Shown here piece after piece: positions 46,571 through 54,343 of a DNA stretch of 64,000 nucleotides. The DNA is taken from positions 310,001 to 374,000 of the forward strand of contig NZ_JALPVL010000009.1 of the NCBI RefSeq assembly GCF_023544465.1, given 5' to 3'. Made by a program: the position numbers and the translations under genes. The notes under the pieces are model-generated. The model worked only from the letters and a program-made list of their open reading frames with translations, was not told where the DNA came from and ran no database searches. This DNA comes from Paractinoplanes maris (lineage in GTDB: Bacteria; Actinomycetota; Actinomycetes; Mycobacteriales; Micromonosporaceae). Position 1 is the stretch's first letter, and every line of letters begins with the position of its first letter.

Positions 46571-46575
46571 AGCAG

Positions 46576-46974
46576 TCAGCGCCCAAGCCGCTGCTCGGCG
46601 ACCCGCAAGCAGGCCCGCAGGGTCTCCACCGGCACACGCATGGCGCCGGCCAGCACCCGGTCGGTGTCCTGGACACCGCGGGCGGCGAGGTCGTCCCGGA
46701 TGTCGAGCAGACCGCGGTGGTACGCGTTCCCGTCCTCCGGCAGCAAGGCGAGCTGATCCTCGGCATACCGCCGCACCATCACCGGCCGGGCCCCGACGGT
46801 GGCCGTGCCGCCGTGCTCGTTGGTCATGTCGCCGAGATGCCGCGCCGCGCGCCGCAAGCTGTCACGGTTGACGCGCCGCGCCGCGATGACCAGCCGCTGC
46901 GGCTCGTCCTCGTCAGCGGTCCACTCGGCCAGCACGTGCAGGCCGGGCTCCTGGCGTTCCAGCTGGGTGGTCAT
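46576..46974 (-). CDS. Hypothetical protein
   Basis: A 132-residue soluble protein with no recognised family. The ATG at 46974 overlaps the lipoprotein stop (ATGA), so it is co-translated with the DUF4352 protein. It is acidic early (AEWTADEDEPQRLVIAAR) and helical later (GLLDIRDDLAARGV, VETLRACLRVAEQRLGR). It could act with the lipoprotein, but nothing in the sequence shows how. Confidence 0.7.
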   Translation of the reverse strand: MTTQLERQEPGLHVLAEWTADEDEPQRLVIAARRVNRDSLRRAARHLGDMTNEHGGTATVGARPVMVRRYAEDQLALLPEDGNAYHRGLLDIRDDLAARGVQDTDRVLAGAMRVPVETLRACLRVAEQRLGR

Positions 46975-47543
46975 TTGAGGGCCACCTTGACGCCGCCGGA
47001 GAAGAGGGAGTCGTGGAGCTCGACGGTGGTGAGCTTGGTGCCCTTCGGGACGTCGAAGACGAGCTTGCCCTTGACGGTGTTGCCCGGGTTGATCTCCTCG
47101 AAGAAGACCTGCTGGTCCTCGTTGGCATAGAGGGCGGCCGACGAGTCCACCGAGAACTCGGTCCCCTTGGCGTCGAACGCCTTCTGCACCGAGTCGACCA
47201 TGGTCTGAGCCTCCTTGCCGATGTTCTTGATCTGAAGGCTGACCAGGCAGAACTGCCCCTGCGCCTTCTTGTTGACGTACTGCGAGCCGACCTTGGCCAC
47301 GCCGCACTTGAGGCCGGTGACGGTGAACTGGAAGTCGCCGTCCTTGGCCGGCTTGTTCAGCCCCGGCGTCGAGGCCTTCTTCGCCGCGGGAGCCGTCTCC
47401 TCGGCCGGCGCCTGCGTGCTGCCGCCCTCGGCGCTGCTGGTGTCGACGCCGCAGGCGAGGAGTGCGAGCACCGCGACCCCGCCGGCGATCCAGGGCAACT
47501 TGCGGCGCTTGGCGGGGACGAGGACAGGCTGCGGGTAGGTCAT
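46971..47543 (-). CDS. DUF4352 lipoprotein
   Basis: The product has 190 residues from the ATG at 47543, with GGAG six bases upstream. The N-terminus is basic, then hydrophobic (LPWIAGGVAVLALLACG), with a lipobox-like LLAC, so it is probably anchored by lipidated Cys. An Ala/Glu/Lys linker precedes an immunoglobulin-like DUF4352 domain (FQFTVTGLKCGVAKVGSQYV, FCLVSLQIKNIGKEAQTM, INPGNTVKGKLVFDVPKGT). The domain is common in secreted Gram-positive proteins; its function is unclear. It faces the methylase remnant across a 124-base region with GTGTACAC boxes. Confidence 0.85.
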   Translation of the reverse strand: MTYPQPVLVPAKRRKLPWIAGGVAVLALLACGVDTSSAEGGSTQAPAEETAPAAKKASTPGLNKPAKDGDFQFTVTGLKCGVAKVGSQYVNKKAQGQFCLVSLQIKNIGKEAQTMVDSVQKAFDAKGTEFSVDSSAALYANEDQQVFFEEINPGNTVKGKLVFDVPKGTKLTTVELHDSLFSGGVKVALK

Positions 47544-47567
47544 GGGAACTCCACGGAGGCGAAGGGT

Positions 47568-47667
47568 TGTGTACACAGGATCCGTGTACCGCGACGCCGT
47601 TTATAGAAGCAGTGTGCGACAACTATATCAACAGACATCAGGCAAGGCATATGTGTACACTGCCCCC
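47568..47667. promoter_or_regulatory. Cluster of GTGTACAC boxes in a low-GC divergent promoter
   Basis: The 124 bases between the lipoprotein and the methylase fragment are clearly less GC-rich than the neighbourhood. They carry TGTGTACACA (47568-47577, perfect palindrome), GTGTAC (47584-47589) and TGTGTACAC (47652-47660). The last overlaps a leaderless -10 (TACACT, 47656-47661) six bases before the GTG at 47668, so binding there would block transcription. Confidence 0.45.
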
Positions 47668-47990
47668 GTGCAGCAGAGAGCGAGAGTCACCGCGGCCGAC
47701 ATCGCCCGCCTGGCCGGAGTCGGCCGGGCCGCCGTCAGCAACTGGCGCAAGCGGTACGACACGTTCCCCACCCCGATCGGTGGCACCGCCGCCAGCCCCC
47801 AGTTCGACCTCGACGACGTCGAACGCTGGCTGGCCGACCAGGGCAAACTCCCCGCGGTAGCCGACGAGGACCGCCTCTGGCGCAGCCTCCTGGCCGCCGC
47901 CGGCGACCCCGCCGAGGCGCTTGCCGTGGCCGGCGACCACCTGCTGGGTCGCCGGCAACTCCCGTACGACGAACTGCGCCCCACCCGGAG
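47668..47990 (+). pseudogene. N-terminal remnant of an N6-DNA methylase-type restriction-modification protein
   Basis: The GTG at 47668 opens RARVTAADIARLAGVGRAAV, SNWRKRYDTFPTPIGG and SPQFDLDDVERWLADQGKLP. This winged-helix start is found on large actinobacterial N-6 DNA methylases of defence loci. The frame continues about 105 residues (GDPAEALAVAGDHLLGRRQL) and then loses similarity. No SAM-binding or NPPY motif follows, so the catalytic part is gone. At about 47985 the sequence becomes, in another frame, the C-terminal part of a helicase. A residual short product of up to 157 residues (stop near 48141) could still be made. Confidence 0.7.
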
Positions 47991-48860
47991 TGGTGGAACG
48001 GGCTGGCACCGTTCGACCGCGGGGCAGAACCGATCGTCCGTCATCTCGCCCGCAAGGGATACCTCGACAGCGATGGCGGCATGTACTTCATCGGACCGGA
48101 AGCGGAGAAGCGTTTCGGGCAGCGGCATTTCATGGGCATGACAGCCGTGTTCCTGGGTGTCCCGGAGTTCACGGTGCTGGCCGGCCGCAACGAGATCGGC
48201 AAGGTCGACCCCTACCTGCTGGTCGAAGAGGTGCAGGGCCCTCGCCGACTGCTGCTGTCGGGGCGGAGCTGGCAGGTCACCTACATCGACTGGAAGCGGC
48301 GCCGCTGCTTCGTCGAGCCGGTCGAGTCCGGCGGGCGAGCGCGATGGACGAACACCGGCTTCGCGGGTACGAGCCTCGAGCTGACCAGGGCGATGCGGGA
48401 GGTCCTGCTCGGCGCGGACCCGCCGGTCAAGCTGACCCGGCGTGCCGTCGACCAGCTCGCCGATCAGCGTGAGAAGTGCTCGTCGTTGGTGCATCCCGGT
48501 GGGAACGTCATCATGCGAGCCGACGACGGTGACCTGAAATGGTGGACGTGGGCCGGGTTCCGGGCCAATGCCACCTTGACGGCAACGTTGAGCGAGGTCA
48601 CCGACCCTGGCCATCGGTTCAACGACCAATACATCCGGCTTCGCGAGGACCTGACGCCTGCAGCGTGGCGCGAACTCATCGCCGATGCGGAATCCCGCCT
48701 GTGCTTGCCCGAAGTCAACAAGAAGGCGCTGGACGGGCTGAAGTTCAGCGAGGCTCTGCCGGAGCGCCTTGCGGTCGCCACTCTGGCCGCCCGCCTCGCC
48801 GACCTTGATGGGGCTCGGCGCGTCATCGAGGAACCGACCCGATTCGTCTCCGTGGTCTGA
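47985..48860 (+). pseudogene. C-terminal remnant of a large DEAD/DEAH-type helicase
   Basis: Read in the frame of the ATG at 48081, similarity already begins upstream at about 47988: WWNGLAPFDRGAEPIVRHLA and RKGYLDSDGGMYFIGPEAEK. It then runs on through LLLSGRSWQVTYIDWKRRRC, LTRAMREVLLGADPPVKLTR and LPERLAVATLAARLADLDGA to the stop at 48860. This matches the C-terminal domain of long Lhr-like helicases that sit beside DNA methylases in actinomycete defence loci. The helicase motifs themselves are absent. A 259-residue piece from 48081 remains open, so it may still be expressed, but the gene is clearly truncated. The stop is one base from the stop of the convergent nuclease-helicase. Confidence 0.65.
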
Positions 48861-48861
48861 A

Positions 48862-50769
48862 TCAATCCTCGGCCGGCTCGTAGACCGTCTCCAGGCCGCG
48901 CTGCACCCGGATCAAATCAGACAGGAATCGGCGCGTCTCGGGGTCGGTGGAGTAGAGGATGGTGCCGCGCATCCCTCGGGTGAGAAGCACCTTGTAGGTG
49001 TTGCGGATGAGCCTGTCGGCGGCCTCATCACTTACGGTCTTGGTGCTACGAAATTTAGGATCCTTGGACTCGGCGCGGTTGGTCACGAGCTGTCCGTCCC
49101 GTGCCACGAGGTCAGGGCCGATGATGACGCCTGACCATTCGTACTCGAAGCCTTGAGCGGTGTAGACACAACCCACTTGCCCGAAGCCGTTCGGATCCGT
49201 AGCCCAGAACGGACTGCCCGGTGCGCCGCCGACACTACGATCGCCACGGACGTTCCACGGTCGCGACCAGTCGCCGATCGTCACATCTTCGACCAATGTG
49301 CCATCCTCGTGTGGATCGCTCCAGGGCCAGCAGTATCCCGCTGTGATCCGCGCGTTCTCGCCCATCGACTGCTTGGCGAAGAGGAAGGCCTCCATCTCTT
49401 GCGGCGACTGCGCCACGCGCAAGTCGACCCGACCGTCGCCCTCCCACACGGACGGGCGACCGTTCTCAAGACTGAGCAGGTCCAGCACCCACTCCCCGTA
49501 AGCCTCACTGCCACCGCACCGGAACTGGTCGTGCAGTGACACCAGACTGACCTCGAGGTCCATTGCCCGGGCGTGAGCCGTGATGATTTCTACGTTGCCC
49601 TGCTCGCCCGGCCGGACAACCTGGTGATCGTCGAGGAGGAACACAGGTACGCGGGCTGCCGACAGCAGTTCATCGACCTGCGGACGTGCTGCTTGTCGAA
49701 CTTCCTTCCTGGTCCACTGATTCACGGACGTCTCCCGGATGCGATGGGCTTCGTCGCAAATCAGTACCTCGATTCCGTTGCGGTCAGTGCTGGTAAAGCT
49801 GTTGAAGTACTGGAACAGTTTCTGGGTGCGGCCGGAACCTTTTCCCGCATACTTCCGCAAGGTCATTGTGAAAGACCTGGAGCCAGTTGCGTGTAAAACT
49901 GACTCGCCTCGGCGAGCTAGCTCACTGAGAAGGCTGAGCGCGATCACGCTTTTGCCGCTCCCGGGCCCGCCGGAGACCACAACGACGCTCTTGTGGTCTC
50001 CTCGCCTGGCCCGTTCAACAGCATGCAGGACCAGCTCGTACGCGAGCCGCTGCTCGTCCAGGAGCGTGAAGAAAGACCCTTCGTTGAGCTCACGAGCCGC
50101 ATAGGCCAACAGCTGCCGGCTTGGCCGCACAGCGCTCTTCAAGAAACGATCGGCGGCCGCAGCGCCTGGCTCTCGGACGTCGAGCAATGCCCTCAGATAA
50201 GCCAGGAATGCGCCGCGGCGCTCTTTTGTGAAGATGCGGCTCCGTTCGTCCGCCGGGCGCTCAAAGAGTTCCTGGACGTCTCGGTCGACCGCGTTGTGGA
50301 GATAGACCGCACCGCGTACGGCATCCTGGTGGTCGACGAAAAGGCCAAGGAAATCTACTATGTAGTCGCAATATTCGGCCACTTGAAGGCCAGGATGCAG
50401 TCGCGGCCCGGCGGTGTGGGCGACGTTGACCAGCTCGTCGCTGTCCTCGTACCGCCCGGCGGCCGACCACTGCTTGAGTTCGACGACGACGAAAGAGTCG
50501 TCGCCGGTTTTGGGGTGCGAGCCCGCGAGGACGACATCCACACGGCGGCTGGTCAGTGGGAGCTGATACTCCAGAAGCACCTCGACGTCGTGCAGACCGG
50601 CGTCCGCCAGGTCCTGCGCGAGTATGGAGAGGCTCCGCTCCCATGACCTGCGTTCGGAGGGTCCGACGCCATGGCCGCTCATCCGAAGTTGCTCGGACAG
50701 CCGGTCAACCAGGGTTCCTTCGGTGACGAGACGAAGAAGGGCGGCCGCGGAAACGCGAAATGCCGACAT
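48862..50769 (-). CDS. PD-(D/E)XK nuclease fused to SF1 helicase (DUF2075, Schlafen-type AAA)
   Basis: The product has 635 residues. The N-terminal domain has a PD-(D/E)XK-like pattern: Asp78 in SRRVDVVLAG, then Glu97-x-Lys99 in FVVVELKQW. The DUF2075 helicase follows: Walker A GGPGSGKS at 267-274, the DEAH box in VLICDEAHR at 339-342, VFLLDDHQVV, the sensor stretch LHDQFRCGGSEAYGEWVLDL, motif V in VYTAQGFEYEWSGVIIGPDL and motif VI in YKVLLTRGMRG. Nuclease-helicase fusions of this sort occur in defence islands, and the neighbouring methylase and helicase remnants support that. All motifs look intact. It is at least a DNA- or RNA-processing enzyme; anti-phage activity is inferred. It is less GC-biased than its neighbours. 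Confidence 0.87.
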   Translation of the reverse strand: MSAFRVSAAALLRLVTEGTLVDRLSEQLRMSGHGVGPSERRSWERSLSILAQDLADAGLHDVEVLLEYQLPLTSRRVDVVLAGSHPKTGDDSFVVVELKQWSAAGRYEDSDELVNVAHTAGPRLHPGLQVAEYCDYIVDFLGLFVDHQDAVRGAVYLHNAVDRDVQELFERPADERSRIFTKERRGAFLAYLRALLDVREPGAAAADRFLKSAVRPSRQLLAYAARELNEGSFFTLLDEQRLAYELVLHAVERARRGDHKSVVVVSGGPGSGKSVIALSLLSELARRGESVLHATGSRSFTMTLRKYAGKGSGRTQKLFQYFNSFTSTDRNGIEVLICDEAHRIRETSVNQWTRKEVRQAARPQVDELLSAARVPVFLLDDHQVVRPGEQGNVEIITAHARAMDLEVSLVSLHDQFRCGGSEAYGEWVLDLLSLENGRPSVWEGDGRVDLRVAQSPQEMEAFLFAKQSMGENARITAGYCWPWSDPHEDGTLVEDVTIGDWSRPWNVRGDRSVGGAPGSPFWATDPNGFGQVGCVYTAQGFEYEWSGVIIGPDLVARDGQLVTNRAESKDPKFRSTKTVSDEAADRLIRNTYKVLLTRGMRGTILYSTDPETRRFLSDLIRVQRGLETVYEPAED

Positions 50770-50992
50770 GAAGAGATGCCCCCGGGCAGCACGAATTGAT
50801 CGTGCGGATGGGAGGCATATCCTGCGTTCGGAAGCCTGTCGGACCGCATACGGACTGCCTGCACTTTAGCGGCCCGAATCTTGGGTGGCTACGACGCGCC
50901 GCTCGCACGTCGATGTCGCAGGTTAACTATCCTCGGATGATCGGTTGTCCGAGCCGTCCGAAGTGACCACACCGCGGGGTATTTGAAGCCCC

Positions 50993-51004
50993 TACGGTCT
51001 GCTG
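50993..51004 (+). promoter_or_regulatory. Leaderless -10 box of the HIRAN-like gene
   Basis: TACGGT (50993-50998), then six bases, then ATG at 51005; no Shine-Dalgarno. It is identical in sequence and spacing to the SulP promoter at 52661. Confidence 0.55.
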
Positions 51005-51961
51005 ATGGCCATCGCGTTCGAGTTGTGGGGGCAGCGCGGCTACCCGCATGCCGAGGTTGTCGGGGAGTCGCATTACGGGCGGGCCATCCGGTCCCTCTTC
51101 GGCAAGGACTTCAAGCCCGACGGCTCGGAAGTCATGCGCCCGGCCGTCCTGATGCCCGAATCGGGCAACCCGCACGACCCTTACGCCGTCGGCGTGTGGA
51201 TCGACGGCGACCAGGTCGGCCACCTGTCCCGGACGGACGCGGCCCGCTACTACCCCGTCCTCATCCAGCTCCTGACCGGCGGCTGGGCTCCGCAGGTGAC
51301 CGCCCGGGTGTGGGGCGCCGAGTGGGACGACTTCGACGGCCGAGGGGCGGCGTTCCGCGGCTCCGTACGTCTGGACCTCGCCGAGCCCCACCTGATCGTC
51401 CCGGCCAACCTGCCGCCGAGCGAGAGCCACTGCCTGCTGCCCTCCGGGAACGCGATCCAGGTCACCGGCGAGGACAAGCACCTGGCCGAGCTGACCCCGT
51501 TCCTGCGCCCCGAGGGCGAATGCTGGGCCCACGTCACCCTGCACGAGATCGCTGAGCGGGCTGCCCGCACCCTGGTCGAGGTGCGCATGGACGGCGTACG
51601 AGTCGGCCGGCTCACCCCGAAGATGAGCAGCGAGCTCCTCCCCGCCATCCACCACCTGGCCGAGCAGGGCCTGACCACCGCGGCCCGCGCCATAGTCAAA
51701 GGCAACCGCATCAAGGCCGAGGTCATCCTGTACGTCGTACGGGCCCACGAACTACCCGACACCTGGCTGGGCGACCGCCCCCCAGAAACACCCCAAGAGC
51801 ACGCCCCTGTCCCACCACCACCCACCGGCGTCCGTTTCGCCATCCCACCGGACTGGCCCACCCCACCCGACGGCTGGACACCGCCATCAGGCTGGCGCCC
51901 CGACCCCGCCTGGCCCCCCGCCCCACCCGACTGGCAGTGGTGGGTCCTGGTCTGGGAATGA
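51005..51961 (+). CDS. HIRAN-like protein with Trp/Pro-rich tail
   Basis: The product has 318 residues. The first 100 resemble a HIRAN domain, found alone or fused to helicases and thought to recognise DNA ends or damaged DNA: EVVGESHYGRAIRSLFG, VLMPESGNPHDPYAVGVWID, GDQVGHLSRTDAARYYPVL. A second, weaker copy seems to lie at about 150-245 (LVEVRMDGVRVGRLTPKMSS, IKAEVILYVV). The C-terminal 60 residues are a string of Pro-Pro-x-x-Trp units (PPDWPTPPDGWTPPSGW), frequent at the ends of actinomycete proteins. It is next to the nuclease-helicase but divergent from it. Confidence 0.75.
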   Translation: MAIAFELWGQRGYPHAEVVGESHYGRAIRSLFGKDFKPDGSEVMRPAVLMPESGNPHDPYAVGVWIDGDQVGHLSRTDAARYYPVLIQLLTGGWAPQVTARVWGAEWDDFDGRGAAFRGSVRLDLAEPHLIVPANLPPSESHCLLPSGNAIQVTGEDKHLAELTPFLRPEGECWAHVTLHEIAERAARTLVEVRMDGVRVGRLTPKMSSELLPAIHHLAEQGLTTAARAIVKGNRIKAEVILYVVRAHELPDTWLGDRPPETPQEHAPVPPPPTGVRFAIPPDWPTPPDGWTPPSGWRPDPAWPPAPPDWQWWVLVWE

Positions 51962-52111
51962 GCCCGGACGCAGCTCCTGGAGGCTGCCCCCGACGTGGTG
52001 AAGCGCCGCACGGCACGGTCGCCGGCGGCGTATGAGGGCACGGTGAAGGAACGCCTGTTTCACCGACCCGGCAGCCGGACCGGCTAGGGTGCCGGGCTGC
52101 CGGGTGGGATG

Positions 52112-52567
52112 TCAGTCGTCCGGGTTGCTTTGGGCGGTTTCGCCGCCTGACGTGAACGTTGTTCCGGCGCCGGTGCCCTCGACCGTCACGCGGTCGTCGT
52201 TCATCAGCACCTTGCGGATCGACGTCCAGGCCGCTCGGTAGTTCTTGTCGTCGATGCCGAGGCGGGTCAGGGTTTCCTTCAGGTCTTTGCCGGTCATCGG
52301 GGTCGCCGACTCCTGGAGGGCCCGGATCACCACGGCGCTCGGGTCACGGTCGAAGGCAGCCCGGAGCTCGTCCGGCTCCACCAGCGACTGGAACAGCAAC
52401 GACCCGCGGGGGGTGACCTGCTCGTAGTCGCCGAGGTGGACTTCCTCCTCCGCGCTGTCGTCCCACTTGACCCGGTAGAGGTCGCCGTCCTGGTCGAGCA
52501 CGGTGCCGACCCGCACGGGCCGGCTTTTCACGTAAGGGAGCCGAACGATGGCTCGTTGATGGTCCAC
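52112..52567 (-). CDS. Small Tudor/SH3-like protein
   Basis: The product has 151 residues from the GTG at 52567, which follows TACAGT by seven bases (leaderless type). Residues about 18-55 (VRVGTVLDQDGDLYRVKWDD, EEEVHLGDYEQVTP) form a small beta-barrel pattern like Tudor or SH3 folds. The rest is a helical wing-like domain (VIRALQESATPMTGKDLKET, YRAAWTSIRKVLMNDDRVTV) resembling a winged helix. No enzyme motif is seen; binding of nucleic acid or RNA polymerase is possible. It is divergent from the SulP transporter across 105 bases. Confidence 0.72.
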   Translation of the reverse strand: MDHQRAIVRLPYVKSRPVRVGTVLDQDGDLYRVKWDDSAEEEVHLGDYEQVTPRGSLLFQSLVEPDELRAAFDRDPSAVVIRALQESATPMTGKDLKETLTRLGIDDKNYRAAWTSIRKVLMNDDRVTVEGTGAGTTFTSGGETAQSNPDD

Positions 52568-52574
52568 CGTAGCG

Positions 52575-52580
52575 ACTGTA
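52575..52580 (-). promoter_or_regulatory. Leaderless -10 box of the Tudor-like gene
   Basis: TACAGT on the minus strand (52580-52575), seven bases before the GTG start at 52567. Confidence 0.45.
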
Positions 52581-52660
52581 GTGCCACTCTCCCCGGGACA
52601 TGCCGGGACCCAGCGTCCTGGCGACCCGGGCGACGTCCACCGGGCGGCTCGTTGACCAAC

Positions 52661-52672
52661 TACGGTGACAGC
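52661..52672 (+). promoter_or_regulatory. Leaderless -10 box of the SulP gene
   Basis: TACGGT (52661-52666), six bases, then the GTG at 52673; there is no Shine-Dalgarno, which decides the start. Confidence 0.5.
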
Positions 52673-54343
52673 GTGCGCGGTGCTCAGTGGGTCCCCGGGA
52701 TTCAAGCCGCCGCGTCCTACCGGGCCGAGTGGCTGCCCAAAGACCTGGTGGCCGGTCTGGTGCTCACCACGCTGCTGGTGCCCCAGGGCATGGCCTACGC
52801 CGAACTGGCGGGCCTCCCGCCCATCACCGGCCTCTACACCTCGATCCTCTGCCTGGTGGCCTATGCGATCTTCGGCCCCTCCCGGGTGCTGGTGCTGGGC
52901 CCCGATTCCTCGCTCGGCCCGATGATCGCGGCCGTCGTCGTGCCGATCGTGCTGGCCGGCGGCGACCCCGGCAAAGCGGTGGCGCTGGCGTCGGTGCTGG
53001 CGTTGCTGGTGGGGCTGTTCATGACCGTGGCGGCCGTGGCCAAGCTCGGTTTTGTCGCCGATCTGTTGTCTCATCCCACCCAACTGGGTTACATCAACGG
53101 TCTCGCCGTCACCATTTTCTTCTCCCAGCTGCCCAAGTTGTTCGGCTTCCCGGTCGAGGGTGAGGGCCTGTTCGACGACATCACCGGTTTCGTCACCGGG
53201 CTGGGCGGCACCGTGCCGGCCGCGGTGGCCATCGGCGCCGGGGGACTCGCCGTGATCCTGGGATTGCAGAGGGTGCTGCCCCGGGTGCCGGGCATCTTGG
53301 TCGCGGTGGTCGGCGCCATCGCGGCGGTCACCCTGCTCGACCTCGACGACGTCGCCGTCGTGGGGCCTCTCCCGCAGGGCTTCCCGCCCTTCACCATCCC
53401 GCTCGTCACCCTCCAGGAGCTGGGCGTGCTGGCCGCGGCCGCGGTCGGCATCACGCTCGTCTCGGTCACCGACACCATCTCCACGGCCTCGACCTTCGCC
53501 GCCCGCGCGGGGCAGGAGGTGCGCGGCAACCAGGAGATGGCCGGCATCGGGGCGGCCAACCTCGCGGCCGGGCTCTTCCAGGGCTTCCCGGTCAGCACCA
53601 GCGGGTCGCGCACCGCGGTCGCGGCCACCGCCGGGGCCAAGTCGCAGGTCACCGGGCTCGTCGGGGCGGTCGCCATCACGCTGATGCTCCTGCTGGTGCC
53701 GGGGCTGCTCCAGGACATGCCGCAACCCATGCTGGCCGCGGTGGTCATCGCCGCCTCGATCGGGCTGCTCGACGTGGCCGGCATGGTGCGGCTCTGGCGG
53801 CAGCGCCGCGTCGAGTTCGCGCTCGCCCTGGCCGCCTTCGTCGGGGTGGCGGTGTTCGGCGTGCTGCCGGGCATCGCGGTCGCCGTGGCCCTCTCGGTGC
53901 TCAACGTCTTCCGCCGCGCCTGGTGGCCCTACCGCACGGTGCTCGGGAAGCCGGACGGCGTCGACGGCTACCACGACCTGAACCAGTATCCCGATGCCAC
54001 CCAGCTGGACGGCCTGGTCATCTGGCGGTTCGACGCGCCGCTCATCTTCGCCAACGCGCGCACGTTCCGCGAGGAGGTCCGTCGCCTGGCCCAGCGACGG
54101 CCCCGGTGGATCGTCGTCGCCGCCGAGCCGATCACCGACGTCGACACCACGGCCGCCGACATGCTCGAGGAACTCGACGAGGAACTCAACGCGAAGGGCA
54201 TCTCCCTGGTGTTCGCCGAGCTGAAGCACCCGGTCAAGGAGAAGATCGACCGGTACGAGCTCACCCGCACGATCGACCCGGAGCACTTCTATCCGACCCT
54301 GGACGACGCGGTCGCCGCCTATCGAGAGAGACACCGGACATGA
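52673..54343 (+). CDS. SulP-family anion transporter with STAS domain
   Basis: A 556-residue membrane protein. SulP hallmarks: the early LTTLLVPQGMAYAELAGLPP and ITGLYTSILCLVAYAIFGPS, SRVLVLGPDSSLGPMIAAVV, FPVSTSGSRTAVAATAGAKS, and 10-14 helices. The cytoplasmic STAS domain fills the last 130 residues (LDGLVIWRFDAPLIFANART, ADMLEELDEELNAKGISLVF). Substrates in the family are sulphate, bicarbonate or dicarboxylates; this one cannot be decided. The GTG at 52673 is chosen because of the TACGGT box; earlier in-frame sequence looks random. Its stop overlaps the GH13 gene (ATGA). Confidence 0.9.
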   Translation: MRGAQWVPGIQAAASYRAEWLPKDLVAGLVLTTLLVPQGMAYAELAGLPPITGLYTSILCLVAYAIFGPSRVLVLGPDSSLGPMIAAVVVPIVLAGGDPGKAVALASVLALLVGLFMTVAAVAKLGFVADLLSHPTQLGYINGLAVTIFFSQLPKLFGFPVEGEGLFDDITGFVTGLGGTVPAAVAIGAGGLAVILGLQRVLPRVPGILVAVVGAIAAVTLLDLDDVAVVGPLPQGFPPFTIPLVTLQELGVLAAAAVGITLVSVTDTISTASTFAARAGQEVRGNQEMAGIGAANLAAGLFQGFPVSTSGSRTAVAATAGAKSQVTGLVGAVAITLMLLLVPGLLQDMPQPMLAAVVIAASIGLLDVAGMVRLWRQRRVEFALALAAFVGVAVFGVLPGIAVAVALSVLNVFRRAWWPYRTVLGKPDGVDGYHDLNQYPDATQLDGLVIWRFDAPLIFANARTFREEVRRLAQRRPRWIVVAAEPITDVDTTAADMLEELDEELNAKGISLVFAELKHPVKEKIDRYELTRTIDPEHFYPTLDDAVAAYRERHRT

